From the IMG/VR virus record IMGVR_UViG_3300007540_000021, positions 1-46,115 of that record: a stretch of 46,115 bases of DNA; one strand, 5' to 3'. Shown here in pieces: positions 33,735 through 40,708 of the stretch; the first letter of the stretch is position 1, and every line of letters begins with the position of its first letter. The notes beneath the pieces are model-generated. The model had not been told where the DNA came from. It was given only the letters and a program-made list of their open reading frames with translations, and searched no databases. Both the position numbers and the translations under genes were made by a program. This stretch comes from a virus.

Positions 33735-33915
33735 TTACAATTTGGTCTTTTAGAATGTTTAGTCTAGTCCTTATACTGTCTATCAGCTCGACTGACTCTT
33801 CCTTGTCCTTATCGACAAGGGTCTCGTTGAGGTTGGCAACGTCATCGTGTAACTCAGATGTTTGAGTATTGATAACCTTGATTCTCCTACTGTTCAAAGG
33901 TTCTTTTATCGCCAT
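33718..33915 (-). CDS. Small coiled-coil protein
   Basis: 65 aa. An Arg/Asn-rich N-terminus is followed by an acidic heptad-like helix (DDVANLNETLVDKDKEE, then LIDSIRTRLNILKDQIV). It overlaps the HTH-exonuclease gene by 17 bases and shares TAATG with the 43-aa gene before it. No family recognised; an oligomerising accessory factor is plausible. Confidence 0.55.
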   Translation of the reverse strand: MAIKEPLNSRRIKVINTQTSELHDDVANLNETLVDKDKEESVELIDSIRTRLNILKDQIVNGDIT

Positions 33916-34046
33916 TATGTTAACATTTGTTTTGATTTAAGTAATTCATAATACTCTTTGTTTTGTTTAGTTTTAGGTTTACTAATAATATCTTTATAGT
34001 AATCCTTAATGAAGGCTTTCCTCATTATCAATTTGAATCCGTCCAT
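33915..34046 (-). CDS. Tiny basic protein (43 aa)
   Basis: 43 aa, starts MDGFKLIMRKAFIKDYYKD and ends LLKSKQMLT. It is Lys/Tyr-rich. Its TAA overlaps the next gene's ATG (TAATG), and the preceding nuclease gene stops 3 bases before its ATG. The tight fit supports a real gene of unknown function. Confidence 0.5.
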   Translation of the reverse strand: MDGFKLIMRKAFIKDYYKDIISKPKTKQNKEYYELLKSKQMLT

Positions 34047-34049
34047 ATA

Positions 34050-34508
34050 TTATAACTGTTTTATTAATTTAATAACTTCATCGCAATCTGCTTGCTTTCT
34101 TGGCATAAACAAAATTGTTTCGCCATCTCCGTCCTCTTGTAAAAGCTTTTTAAATAGCTTCCAAGTTCTTGAGAAGTCGGGCATCGACCTCCCTTTAGTT
34201 TCAATAACCCAAGCTAATGGGTGGTCTACCGGTGGTGTGAAGTCCGGTGTATACACCATATCAGCAAACTTCTTTTTGCCTCTATCTTTAAAGTCTCCTT
34301 TACCATTTAAAAATCTCTCATAAGAAACCCCTTCATAAGTAAAGCCCTTTATAACCACAAACTTTTGCCCTTCATACGCAAATGGTATCTTTGCTTTTTT
34401 TAGACTCTTGTACATATATACTTCTAGCCCCGATTGAAATTCTATACCATTAAATACGTGCTTCTTAGCATTAGTCTGCTTCTTATAACGCCTCTTTGCC
34501 ATTCTCAT
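34050..34508 (-). CDS. DUF1064 nuclease-like protein (PD-(D/E)XK)
   Basis: 152 aa from ATG at 34508. A TTG or ATG start further upstream is open but would overlap the previous gene by over 50 bases, and the A-rich AAATTTAAAAAAG precedes this ATG. The conserved DUF1064 layout is visible: GIEFQSGLEVYMYKSLKKA (Glu helix), then YTPDFTPP (motif II Asp) and WVIETKGR (E-x-K). This family is believed to be Holliday-junction resolvase- or T7 endonuclease I-like, cutting branched DNA before packaging. It overlaps the 169-aa gene by 26 bases. Confidence 0.78.
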   Translation of the reverse strand: MRMAKRRYKKQTNAKKHVFNGIEFQSGLEVYMYKSLKKAKIPFAYEGQKFVVIKGFTYEGVSYERFLNGKGDFKDRGKKKFADMVYTPDFTPPVDHPLAWVIETKGRSMPDFSRTWKLFKKLLQEDGDGETILFMPRKQADCDEVIKLIKQL

Positions 34509-34992
34509 CTTTTTTAAATTTGACCTCTTCTCCATCAAAACTACCTATGTGGAGAAACTCTGTCTGCAAGAATTCGTCTATATTTTTCTCGATGTTGTCT
34601 AAATGCCTAAGCCTTTTAACGTTATACATCTTTTGAAATATCCTGCCTAGCAACGTGTGGAACTCTGTGTCATACTCCGTGAACACTTTATCTTCCTTAG
34701 CATTATCTAGGCTGTCTAGTAAACTCTTGTATAGGGCATAAGAGTAAGAACCACTGTCTATTAAATCAAGACCGCTTTTAATCTGATTGTAGATAGTAGC
34801 TCTCCCTTTCTTATAACCTCGTTTTACGTACTCCTTGTAGATGTCGGACACTTTTATATCCTTATCTACGTGTAAAATATATGACATCATAGCTAAAGCT
34901 TTAGTTATCTTTCCGGCTTGTGTCCTAGACATTAATAAGTCTTTGGTTATGTCATACTCATAACAAATTAATTTAACTAATAAGTCTATCAT
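34483..34992 (-). CDS. Hypothetical helical protein
   Basis: 169 aa, largely helical. A central segment (VSDIYKEYVKRGYKKGRATIYNQIKSG) looks like a winged or HTH-type DNA-binding unit with a basic recognition helix. The C-terminal half is acidic and coiled-coil-like (HLDNIEKNIDEFLQTEF). It is the first long gene after the promoter at 35137-35168. A small terminase-like or DNA-binding adaptor role is possible but not shown. Confidence 0.6.
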   Translation of the reverse strand: MIDLLVKLICYEYDITKDLLMSRTQAGKITKALAMMSYILHVDKDIKVSDIYKEYVKRGYKKGRATIYNQIKSGLDLIDSGSYSYALYKSLLDSLDNAKEDKVFTEYDTEFHTLLGRIFQKMYNVKRLRHLDNIEKNIDEFLQTEFLHIGSFDGEEVKFKKDENGKEAL

Positions 34993-35014
34993 ATTTTATT
35001 GTCCTGGGAATTCG

Positions 35015-35116
35015 TTAACCTTGTTTATAAAACCTTCGTTCTGTTGCTTGGAATATGCCAAGTGCATCTGAACTCTTCTTTTGTAACTTTTGTAATGTAC
35101 TCGTTGTTTTAAACAT
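35015..35116 (-). CDS. Tiny leader gene (33 aa)
   Basis: 33 aa (MFKTTSTLQKLQKKSSDALG and following), beginning 21 bases after the -7 element of a strong promoter. It is the first ATG of the transcript. The amphipathic start resembles small Bacteroidota phage proteins with an L-x-KL-x-x-KS-x-x-AL pattern, which is a faint recollection. A second short frame (MHLAYSKQQNEGF) overlaps its end, so a frameshift inside the gene cannot be excluded. Confidence 0.45.
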   Translation of the reverse strand: MFKTTSTLQKLQKKSSDALGIFQATERRFYKQG

Positions 35117-35136
35117 AATTTTTAGTTTTGCTCTTG

Positions 35137-35168
35137 CAAACATACGAATTTTTCGTGAGATATACAAG
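35137..35168 (-). promoter_or_regulatory. Promoter TTG-N20-TATGTTTG for the GroEL/nuclease operon
   Basis: On the reverse strand, CTTG (35168-35165) and TATGTTTG (35144-35137) are 20 bases apart, close to the Bacteroidota TTTG-N19-21-TAnnTTTG consensus. The first ATG is 21 bases on. It sits between the phosphatase gene and the tiny leader gene and would drive 34992 down to about 28181. Confidence 0.75.
35144..35156. promoter_or_regulatory. Inverted repeat in the promoter spacer (operator candidate)
   Basis: ACGAA-TTT-TTCGT, a perfect 5-base inverted repeat with a 3-base centre, lies between the -7 and -33 elements and overlaps the -7 end. A repressor or activator bound here would control the operon. 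Small, so chance is possible. Confidence 0.35.
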
Positions 35169-35179
35169 AAAATTAGTAA

Positions 35180-35935
35180 TTATTTTCGTTTTTGTTTATT
35201 TCTATCATATACTCCCCTACCCCTTTCTTCGGGATAAAGGTCTTTACTAAAATCACTTTGCCAATACTCATTAGTATTAACATCCATAGCTGTAAGCTTT
35301 CCGCTCCACCCGCATCCGCTATCTACATTCCATAGATTAACATAGTTCTCGGGTAAGAAACTAGTGGTAGCTGTATGCCCAATAAACACTTTGTCAAAAG
35401 GTTTAGTTGCTTTAAATCCTTGTTTACCACTATGGGCGCTCTTTGCTCCTGCTAATAATGTTCTATCCCAATGGCACTCTAACCCAACACTTGTCTTCCA
35501 TTGTGCGCTATTAGGAAAGTCACCTTCTCTATATGCCCAACCACCGTGTATGTATAAACGGTTGTCTTCGTCTATGTACCAATCTACTAAATCATTGAAA
35601 AAATCTCTGTGACTTTGCTCAACTAATAGTCCGGTTCGTACATAAGAATCTAGTGTAGCTTGTCCTCCTTGTTGTGTCCACATTATAGTGGCTTCTCCGT
35701 TGTTAAGCCAACGCTGACACCATACATCGTGGTTACCTCGTATAAAGACTATGTTATCGTTGTACTGTTTAAGCCCGATAAGATAATCAACTACCTCTGC
35801 TGATTCTCCCCAACCATCAACATAATCTCCCACAAAGATTAGTTTGTCTTCGGACTCGTTGTATCCACATTTGGATAGTACGTCTACCAAAGAGCGTAAT
35901 GCTCCGTGTATGTCTCCTATTACTATTGTTCTCAT
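35180..35935 (-). CDS. Ser/Thr phosphatase-like metallophosphoesterase (PPP family)
   Basis: 251 aa. The start is placed at ATG 35935 because MRTIVIGDIHG is the canonical N-terminus; the longer open frame overlaps the previous gene. Motifs: GDIHG (residues 7-11), GDYVDGWGESAEVV, then FIRGNHDVW, and a later GHTAT (His ligand). This is the lambda phosphatase-like group. Substrate could be a host phosphoprotein or diadenosine tetraphosphate-type nucleotide; the sequence does not decide. The C-terminus is basic (YDRNKQKRK). The gene lies 2 bases after another phosphoesterase. Confidence 0.85.
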   Translation of the reverse strand: MRTIVIGDIHGALRSLVDVLSKCGYNESEDKLIFVGDYVDGWGESAEVVDYLIGLKQYNDNIVFIRGNHDVWCQRWLNNGEATIMWTQQGGQATLDSYVRTGLLVEQSHRDFFNDLVDWYIDEDNRLYIHGGWAYREGDFPNSAQWKTSVGLECHWDRTLLAGAKSAHSGKQGFKATKPFDKVFIGHTATTSFLPENYVNLWNVDSGCGWSGKLTAMDVNTNEYWQSDFSKDLYPEERGRGVYDRNKQKRK

Positions 35936-35937
35936 AA

Positions 35938-36432
35938 TTATACTTTTATTAATTCCTCTATTGTCTTGGGTGTATAATCTTGTACTTCCATACAAACATT
36001 AATGTACCTCTTATCCTCTATTTTATACCCATTGTGGATATGCCCGTGTATGTTATAGTTGATTCTGTATTCAAATTCTTGGGGAAACACGGGGCAATGT
36101 GTTAACCAAATATTCCCAAACTTCTTATGTCGTAACTTTGACATACCGTGTATTGAGTTTACATAGTTTACCATATGCTTAACGTGGCTACCTTGGTCGT
36201 GGTTGCCGAGTACTACTCTCTTATAACCTTTAAGTCTGTTTAAGATTTCGTAGTCATCCCTCTCCATTGTTATATCACCTAGAATCCAAGTTGTATCGCC
36301 TTTGCTTACAGTCTTGTTCCATTGTTCTATAATGTATTCATCCATATAGAACTCATCGTGAAACCCTCTGAGAGTAGCCATATTCTTGTGACCAAAATGA
36401 GGGTCTGATATGAATCTTATTACTCCGCTCAT
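35938..36432 (-). CDS. Calcineurin-like metallophosphoesterase
   Basis: 164 aa from ATG 36432 (MSGVIRFISDPHFGHKN). The longer frame would overlap the gene upstream. Motif set: SDPHFGH (two metal ligands), LGDITM (the Asp of GD), VLGNHDQ, THCPV and HGHIHNG. This compact YfcE/MJ0936-like protein is common in phages and is presumed to act on phosphodiesters or nucleotides. It is paired with a second phosphatase two bases downstream, an arrangement often seen when both modulate host signalling or nucleotide pools. Confidence 0.85.
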   Translation of the reverse strand: MSGVIRFISDPHFGHKNMATLRGFHDEFYMDEYIIEQWNKTVSKGDTTWILGDITMERDDYEILNRLKGYKRVVLGNHDQGSHVKHMVNYVNSIHGMSKLRHKKFGNIWLTHCPVFPQEFEYRINYNIHGHIHNGYKIEDKRYINVCMEVQDYTPKTIEELIKV

Positions 36433-36434
36433 AA

Positions 36435-36749
36435 TTATATCTCGTTTAAGATTTTCATTCTGTCTGCTAATACCCAAGTGCCACCTTGTGACTCCGGTCT
36501 ATCATATTTAAGAAAACGCTGTACCTCAACCTTAACCCAAACTCTTTTGTTTCCGCCTTTCGGGTTCTCCTTTAAGTGTGGTGCGTTAGCTGATAGTGTA
36601 CAATGCCAACCCTTGCGGTGTGCAAAACCCTTTGTCGGGTGGTCTTCTGCTTCCATCCATTTACCTATTGGTAATCTACTCTTCTTGTTAATGAAAAGCG
36701 GGCTTAGTTGCCCGTCTTTCATCTTTCTTACTAATTTATATGCTATCAT
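36435..36749 (-). CDS. Conserved phage protein of unknown function
   Basis: 104 aa. A pattern I have seen in Bacteroidota phages is clear: MIAYKLVRKMKDGQLSPLFI, then EAEDHPTKGFAHRKGWHCTL and RPESQGGTWVLADRMKI. Two His (GWHCTL, HPTKG) and the GTW-x-LA-x-x-M ending are the invariant-looking parts. It lies between the phosphatase and polymerase genes with 2-base spacings. No biochemical role is known to me. Confidence 0.65.
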   Translation of the reverse strand: MIAYKLVRKMKDGQLSPLFINKKSRLPIGKWMEAEDHPTKGFAHRKGWHCTLSANAPHLKENPKGGNKRVWVKVEVQRFLKYDRPESQGGTWVLADRMKILNEI

Positions 36750-36751
36750 AA

Positions 36752-38635
36752 TTAATGTACATCTGCGTAGGTCTGCCCAAATTGGACGTCTACTGTTATT
36801 TCTATGTTTAACTTTAATAATTCATTTACATCACTCATACTGTCGTGTAAAATCTCCTCAAACTCTTCCTCTTTTCCAATAGGACATAAGGATAGCTTCT
36901 CGTCGTGATATTGTAAGAAAGGTGTTATACCCTCTCTCATCATAATCTTAACCCAACAGTCAAACACATACGCTCCCGTACCTTGATTAAGTGTTGAGAA
37001 GATATCTTTCTCTGCTCGGATAGAATACCAAAATTTGTTTAATGGATTGAGTAGCCATTGTTGTCCGTCAACATTCTTAACAATCATATCGTTAGGTAAC
37101 TGTTTGATTGACCAATTTCTATCCCAATACTTTTCAATAACCTCTTTGGCTTCTTTAACACTAAGTCCGGTGGCATCAGCTAACTTTGTTGCGCCTACAC
37201 CATAAATACAAGAATAGTTTGCCATCTTGTAAATATCTCTAATAGGTTTAAGTTTACCCTCTGCCTTTAACTTAGGTATATCCTCTTCATTGATTGCCCC
37301 TGCTTTAATTGCTAAGTCCAAGTGCGGGTCAAAACCATCAACCATTTGGTCTGTAACATACTCGGGGTCATAATCCCACATATAGTGTCTCTTTGTATTA
37401 TCCTCTAATGAAGTAACGTCACTTCCACATAGCGTGTAACCTTCCGGTGCTACAATGCACTCTCGTACAATTTGACCATCTCGGAGGTGTATAGAAACGG
37501 CATCTATTTTTCCCAAACCATTCGCCATTTCTTCCTTGATTTCACCGGTAACTCCCGGGAGGTTAGCTATCGGGCGAGAGTGCCTTAGTCTTAGTGTGTT
37601 TGTAAAACCCGACATAGATGCTACGGTATATCCGCGTGAGTCTACTGTATCTAAAAATGAGTTGAGAACACCCAACCTATGATTGATAACAGATAGTCCA
37701 TCAAGGTCTGCAATGGCAGGCTCAACACTAACTAATTCTAAAACGCTTTCGCACAAGTCTCTATCGGCATTACGTACTTGTGGTACATCACCGTTAGCCC
37801 CTTCATTATACATTTTGGGCTTCCACCCTAAAGAGAATAACCAATCTTTTAACTGCTTGTTAGAAGCAGGATTTGCGTCATCTCTCACTTCCTCTGTGTC
37901 CAAAGGTAAGTTGTTCTCTCTTAGGTATTCAAACCATTTTGTAGCCCTTATTGACGGTGACCCATCTTTCTTTGTCATCGTCTTTGGTTTAGATTTCAAC
38001 ACTCTGCCTTTAGGCATAGCCTCTACAAGATTCTTAATCTTAGGCTCTTTAAGTAATTCAAGTATAGCTATGTTTTCATTAACCATATCAACGTCAATCT
38101 TACATTCAATCTTCCGTTGTTTAGCTACACACTCCATCTTAAACATTAGATACTTCATAAAACTTTTTAGGTCGCTTGTATCTGTGTATAAGTCTACTAA
38201 TTTTTTCCTTATATCCTCCCAAACTTTGATGTTAATCTTTACATCTTCTTCGCATCTGTGAGCATATTGTTCATATGTTAATCCCTCCCAATCATCTATC
38301 TTTGGCTTAGGTATCCCATAGTCTTCACCAAAGGCGGCTAGACCGTAAGAACCTACTCTCTCGGGATAAATATACCAAGCTAGTGCTAGGGTGTCGATTA
38401 ATGTTGCTTTAACCTCTATACCTAGTACTCTCTCAATCTCAACAGCGTCAAAAGGAATGAAGTTGTGACCGATGATAGTGTTTTCTTCATTGGTCATTAG
38501 TCTCTCTATTGCGTCGTAATCATTGGTGGATGTAACCTCCCAATCTCCGTCGTCGTTTTTAAATCCGACAGACATAACGTGTATCTTGCTAGAGATAAGC
38601 CCGTCTGTTTCGATATCTACTACGTATGTTTTCAT
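36752..38635 (-). CDS. Family A DNA polymerase with 3'-5' exonuclease domain
   Basis: 627 aa. The N-terminal proofreading domain has VVDIETDG (Asp7, Glu9), GHNFIPFDAV (near residue 57) and HRCEEDVKIN (near 130). The polymerase domain carries motif A (GSDVTSLEDN, near 403), motif B (RDIYKMANYSCIYG, Arg-Lys-x-Tyr-Gly, near 465) and motif C (QYHDEKL, near 575). There is no 5' nuclease, like T7 and crAss-like PolA enzymes. Motif A reads D-V-T-S-L-E rather than the common D-Y-S-Q-I-E, a notable substitution in the nucleotide pocket. It replicates the phage genome together with the primase-helicase. Confidence 0.9.
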   Translation of the reverse strand: MKTYVVDIETDGLISSKIHVMSVGFKNDDGDWEVTSTNDYDAIERLMTNEENTIIGHNFIPFDAVEIERVLGIEVKATLIDTLALAWYIYPERVGSYGLAAFGEDYGIPKPKIDDWEGLTYEQYAHRCEEDVKINIKVWEDIRKKLVDLYTDTSDLKSFMKYLMFKMECVAKQRKIECKIDVDMVNENIAILELLKEPKIKNLVEAMPKGRVLKSKPKTMTKKDGSPSIRATKWFEYLRENNLPLDTEEVRDDANPASNKQLKDWLFSLGWKPKMYNEGANGDVPQVRNADRDLCESVLELVSVEPAIADLDGLSVINHRLGVLNSFLDTVDSRGYTVASMSGFTNTLRLRHSRPIANLPGVTGEIKEEMANGLGKIDAVSIHLRDGQIVRECIVAPEGYTLCGSDVTSLEDNTKRHYMWDYDPEYVTDQMVDGFDPHLDLAIKAGAINEEDIPKLKAEGKLKPIRDIYKMANYSCIYGVGATKLADATGLSVKEAKEVIEKYWDRNWSIKQLPNDMIVKNVDGQQWLLNPLNKFWYSIRAEKDIFSTLNQGTGAYVFDCWVKIMMREGITPFLQYHDEKLSLCPIGKEEEFEEILHDSMSDVNELLKLNIEITVDVQFGQTYADVH

Positions 38636-38636
38636 A

Positions 38637-38900
38637 TTAAGCTGTTTTTGCTTCTTCTTCTAATTCTTCTATCTCTAGCTGTAATGCTAGTACATCAGAC
38701 TCAAGCTGTTCTATGTCCAACTTTGCTGATTGTATATAAGGTAATAAGCTTTCGTCTCCCGACCCCTCATAACCTGCTTCATACCCTAATAAGTCTGCGT
38801 CACATTGCTCTAAATCTCTTTGAGCATATTTTAGGTCTACTGTCAGTCCGTCAATACGTTCTGCAATTTCTATTTCTCGTCTACTCATCATTCTTTTCAT
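38637..38900 (-). CDS. Small coiled-coil protein
   Basis: 87 aa. Almost entirely acidic coiled coil (RIDGLTVDLKYAQRDLEQCD, then LDIEQLESDVLALQLEIEEL). The start at 38900 (MKRMMSRREIEI) overlaps the preceding small gene by 20 bases. A start at the second or third Met (38891 or 38888) would reduce that. It precedes the polymerase gene by one base. Possibly a replisome accessory; not assigned. Confidence 0.6.
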   Translation of the reverse strand: MKRMMSRREIEIAERIDGLTVDLKYAQRDLEQCDADLLGYEAGYEGSGDESLLPYIQSAKLDIEQLESDVLALQLEIEELEEEAKTA

Positions 38901-39018
38901 TATGTTTATTTTTTAACTCTCTTACTTTTTCCAATACCGCCATAGCTATCCTAACCTCTGAATCAAACATTTGGCTAATAGTGTTTTCAAATATAAATAA
39001 GTCTTTTAAATCATCCAT
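38881..39018 (-). CDS. Small hypothetical protein (45 aa)
   Basis: 45 aa, MDDLKDLFIFENTISQMFDS onward, helical, ending NKHNEKNDE. It overlaps its upstream 40-aa neighbour by 8 bases and its downstream neighbour by 20. Three tiny helical proteins in a row lie here; the coupling supports the call but no function is visible. Confidence 0.5.
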   Translation of the reverse strand: MDDLKDLFIFENTISQMFDSEVRIAMAVLEKVRELKNKHNEKNDE

Positions 39019-39133
39019 TTAATTGTTTTTTTAGTTCGTTAAGTATAACTTTGAGTTCGACGACTTGGGCAATGGCTTTCTTCATCTCGAATTCCACGTC
39101 TTCTATTGCCCAAGCTAACTCGTCTTCATCCAT
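39011..39133 (-). CDS. Small helical protein (40 aa)
   Basis: 40 aa, MDEDELAWAIEDVEFEMKKA onward, a single acidic/amphipathic helix with heptad pattern (VVELKVILNELKKQL). Its ATG overlaps the TAA of the MazZ-HAD gene (TAATG). Function unknown. Confidence 0.5.
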   Translation of the reverse strand: MDEDELAWAIEDVEFEMKKAIAQVVELKVILNELKKQLNG

Positions 39134-40173
39134 TACATTAAGTCTTGTAAGTTATCTAATCTTTTATGTCCTACCTCATATCTCTCGTTGTGAGGAGCTG
39201 TAAACAAGTAGCATAAGATACCCGCTTTATTTAGCTCTACAAAATTGTGGTAAGCATCGTCAACAAATACGTCAATACCCGACTCTTTTGCAACGTCAAT
39301 CTTTGACTTATCTAACCCTACCGTGTAAACCGGTGCTTTGGGATATCCCTTAGAGGCTAGCCATTTCTCGGTTATCTCTGTACTACAAGGTCGAGATGTA
39401 ATATAACAATGTGGCTCAAATGGTAAGCTGTCCACCTTAGCGTCTAAACTCACCCAAAAACTTTCATCATCAATAACTTGCTTGAATTTCTCTTGTAGCT
39501 TATAATCATTCCAATAAACAGCTCTGCTGTCCATAGAAGGAAATCTTTTCATAAGACCACCAACAAAGTCAGCTAGAACCTCATCAATATCTAGTCCTAC
39601 CTTCGGCACTTCTAAATACTTGTGTCGTCTATCATCTCCTTGTGGAAATATAGTGTAATAGGCTGATAAGAAATGAGCGTTACATTGAACGTGGTCGATG
39701 TGTAACAGTCCGGTCTCTTTATCATAGTCCTCTCCTTGCTCAATAGCCGCGATGTGACGTTTAAGAGAAGCCAATACTGTTGACCAATTCATACCCTTTT
39801 CCCAATTACGTGGTGCATACTTTCTAGCCCCTGCCGTTAGTACAGATACAATGCCCTCTTGTGCTACGGGGTGTAATAAATCATATCTAAGTTTATCAGA
39901 GTTAAACCTTAACCCTTCGCCTTTGTCTTCTTTATTACCTTTAAGCAAGTTTGGGTCATCTAATAAATCCCAACGTAACATCTTTATTTTCTTAGGTTGA
40001 TAGTGAATACCGTCATTACCGTTCTGAGCAATGATGTTCATACGTCTATCTCTTTCATCTTCTTCTCTTTGCTTTTCGTCAGCCATTACATATTTATAAT
40101 CGGCTACTTGTATGTCCTTAACGTCTTTTGCGTCTTCTAACATCTCTTCGTACTTCTTCTTTGAGTCACTCAT
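39133..40173 (-). CDS. DUF5664/MazZ-like nucleotide diphosphohydrolase fused to HAD deoxyribonucleotidase
   Basis: 346 aa. After a charged lead (1-85), residues about 86-180 form the DUF5664 domain (GLRFNSDKLRYDLLHP, then GARKYAPRNWEKGMNW and HIDHVQCNAHF), the dATP/dGTP diphosphohydrolase-type fold related to MazZ/MazG. Residues about 190-346 form a HAD 5'(3')-deoxyribonucleotidase: VGLDIDEVLADF (Asp195, Asp197), CYITSRP and VFVDDAYHNF. Together they could take a purine dNTP to dNMP and then to the deoxynucleoside, removing canonical nucleotides or balancing pools. MazZ occurs in 2-aminoadenine (Z-genome) phages, but no purZ is seen in this window. Confidence 0.82.
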   Translation of the reverse strand: MSDSKKKYEEMLEDAKDVKDIQVADYKYVMADEKQREEDERDRRMNIIAQNGNDGIHYQPKKIKMLRWDLLDDPNLLKGNKEDKGEGLRFNSDKLRYDLLHPVAQEGIVSVLTAGARKYAPRNWEKGMNWSTVLASLKRHIAAIEQGEDYDKETGLLHIDHVQCNAHFLSAYYTIFPQGDDRRHKYLEVPKVGLDIDEVLADFVGGLMKRFPSMDSRAVYWNDYKLQEKFKQVIDDESFWVSLDAKVDSLPFEPHCYITSRPCSTEITEKWLASKGYPKAPVYTVGLDKSKIDVAKESGIDVFVDDAYHNFVELNKAGILCYLFTAPHNERYEVGHKRLDNLQDLM

Positions 40174-40454
40174 TATCTTCTGTTTAAAGTATAGATTGTG
40201 TATCTCTTAGTGTTACCCTTCTTTGTGGTTGTAGTAACCAATGTAGATTCTATGTCCATATTTAAGTCTCTCTTCAACTTAAACACGATAGCACTAATCC
40301 TAGTTATGTTGTACTCGTTTATTGCTTGCCACGTTGTGATACTGCCTCGTCTTTTCAAGTGCATCATAACAGTTTGTAATTGTGTCATCTGTGGTTCAAC
40401 TGTAATTGAGTTTCTTCTAAAGAAACCCCAAAAATTCCATAAGTTTTTTTTCAT
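40173..40454 (-). CDS. Small HTH protein (HTH_55-like)
   Basis: 93 aa from ATG 40454; the longer open frame overlaps the previous gene. The C-terminal 65 residues match a winged HTH seen in many phages: QMTQLQTVMMHLKRRGSITT, then WQAINEYNITRISAIVFKLK and a TKRYTIYTL wing. It may bind phage DNA as a regulator or origin factor. The N-terminus is aromatic (MKKNLWNFWGFF). Its stop abuts the MazZ-HAD start. Confidence 0.7.
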   Translation of the reverse strand: MKKNLWNFWGFFRRNSITVEPQMTQLQTVMMHLKRRGSITTWQAINEYNITRISAIVFKLKRDLNMDIESTLVTTTTKKGNTKRYTIYTLNRR

Positions 40455-40464
40455 AATATTAAAT

Positions 40465-40707
40465 TTAATTAGGGTAAAAGATGAATAGCCTGCCGTACTC
40501 ATCGGTCAATGCCATACATATCTCTGTCAAATCGTTAAAATTTATCTTTGCTATGAATTTATCTCCACCCTTAGTGAATATTTTTGTATGCTCTTCATCA
40601 AGGAACTCCCAAGATTCTATCTCGTTTATATCAGTATTCCTCATACGGTAGCCTACCTTACCGCTTTTATCAACTACTCTTATTTCAAAACTTTCATAGT
40701 ATGCCAT
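40465..40707 (-). CDS. Small hypothetical protein
   Basis: 80 aa from ATG 40707 (MAYYESFEIRVVDKSGKVG), two bases before the end of the primase-helicase gene. It is beta-rich with a repeating strand-turn pattern (KIFTKGGDKFIAKINFNDL), and could be a small barrel. The longer open frame would run into the upstream gene. Function unknown. Confidence 0.6.
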   Translation of the reverse strand: MAYYESFEIRVVDKSGKVGYRMRNTDINEIESWEFLDEEHTKIFTKGGDKFIAKINFNDLTEICMALTDEYGRLFIFYPN

Positions 40708-40708
40708 A

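Noticed and set aside
34509-34538. TTG or upstream ATG start for the DUF1064 protein
   Set aside because: It would overlap the upstream gene by over 50 bases, and the A-rich leader favours the ATG at 34508.
37683-38261. 192-aa open frame on the + strand opposite the DNA polymerase gene
   Set aside because: It lies antisense to well-supported polymerase motifs, has Ser/Leu-rich shadow composition and no motif or leader.
39133-40173. Claim of a Z (2-aminoadenine) genome
   Set aside because: MazZ-like domains also occur without purZ, and no purZ or datZ is present in this window.
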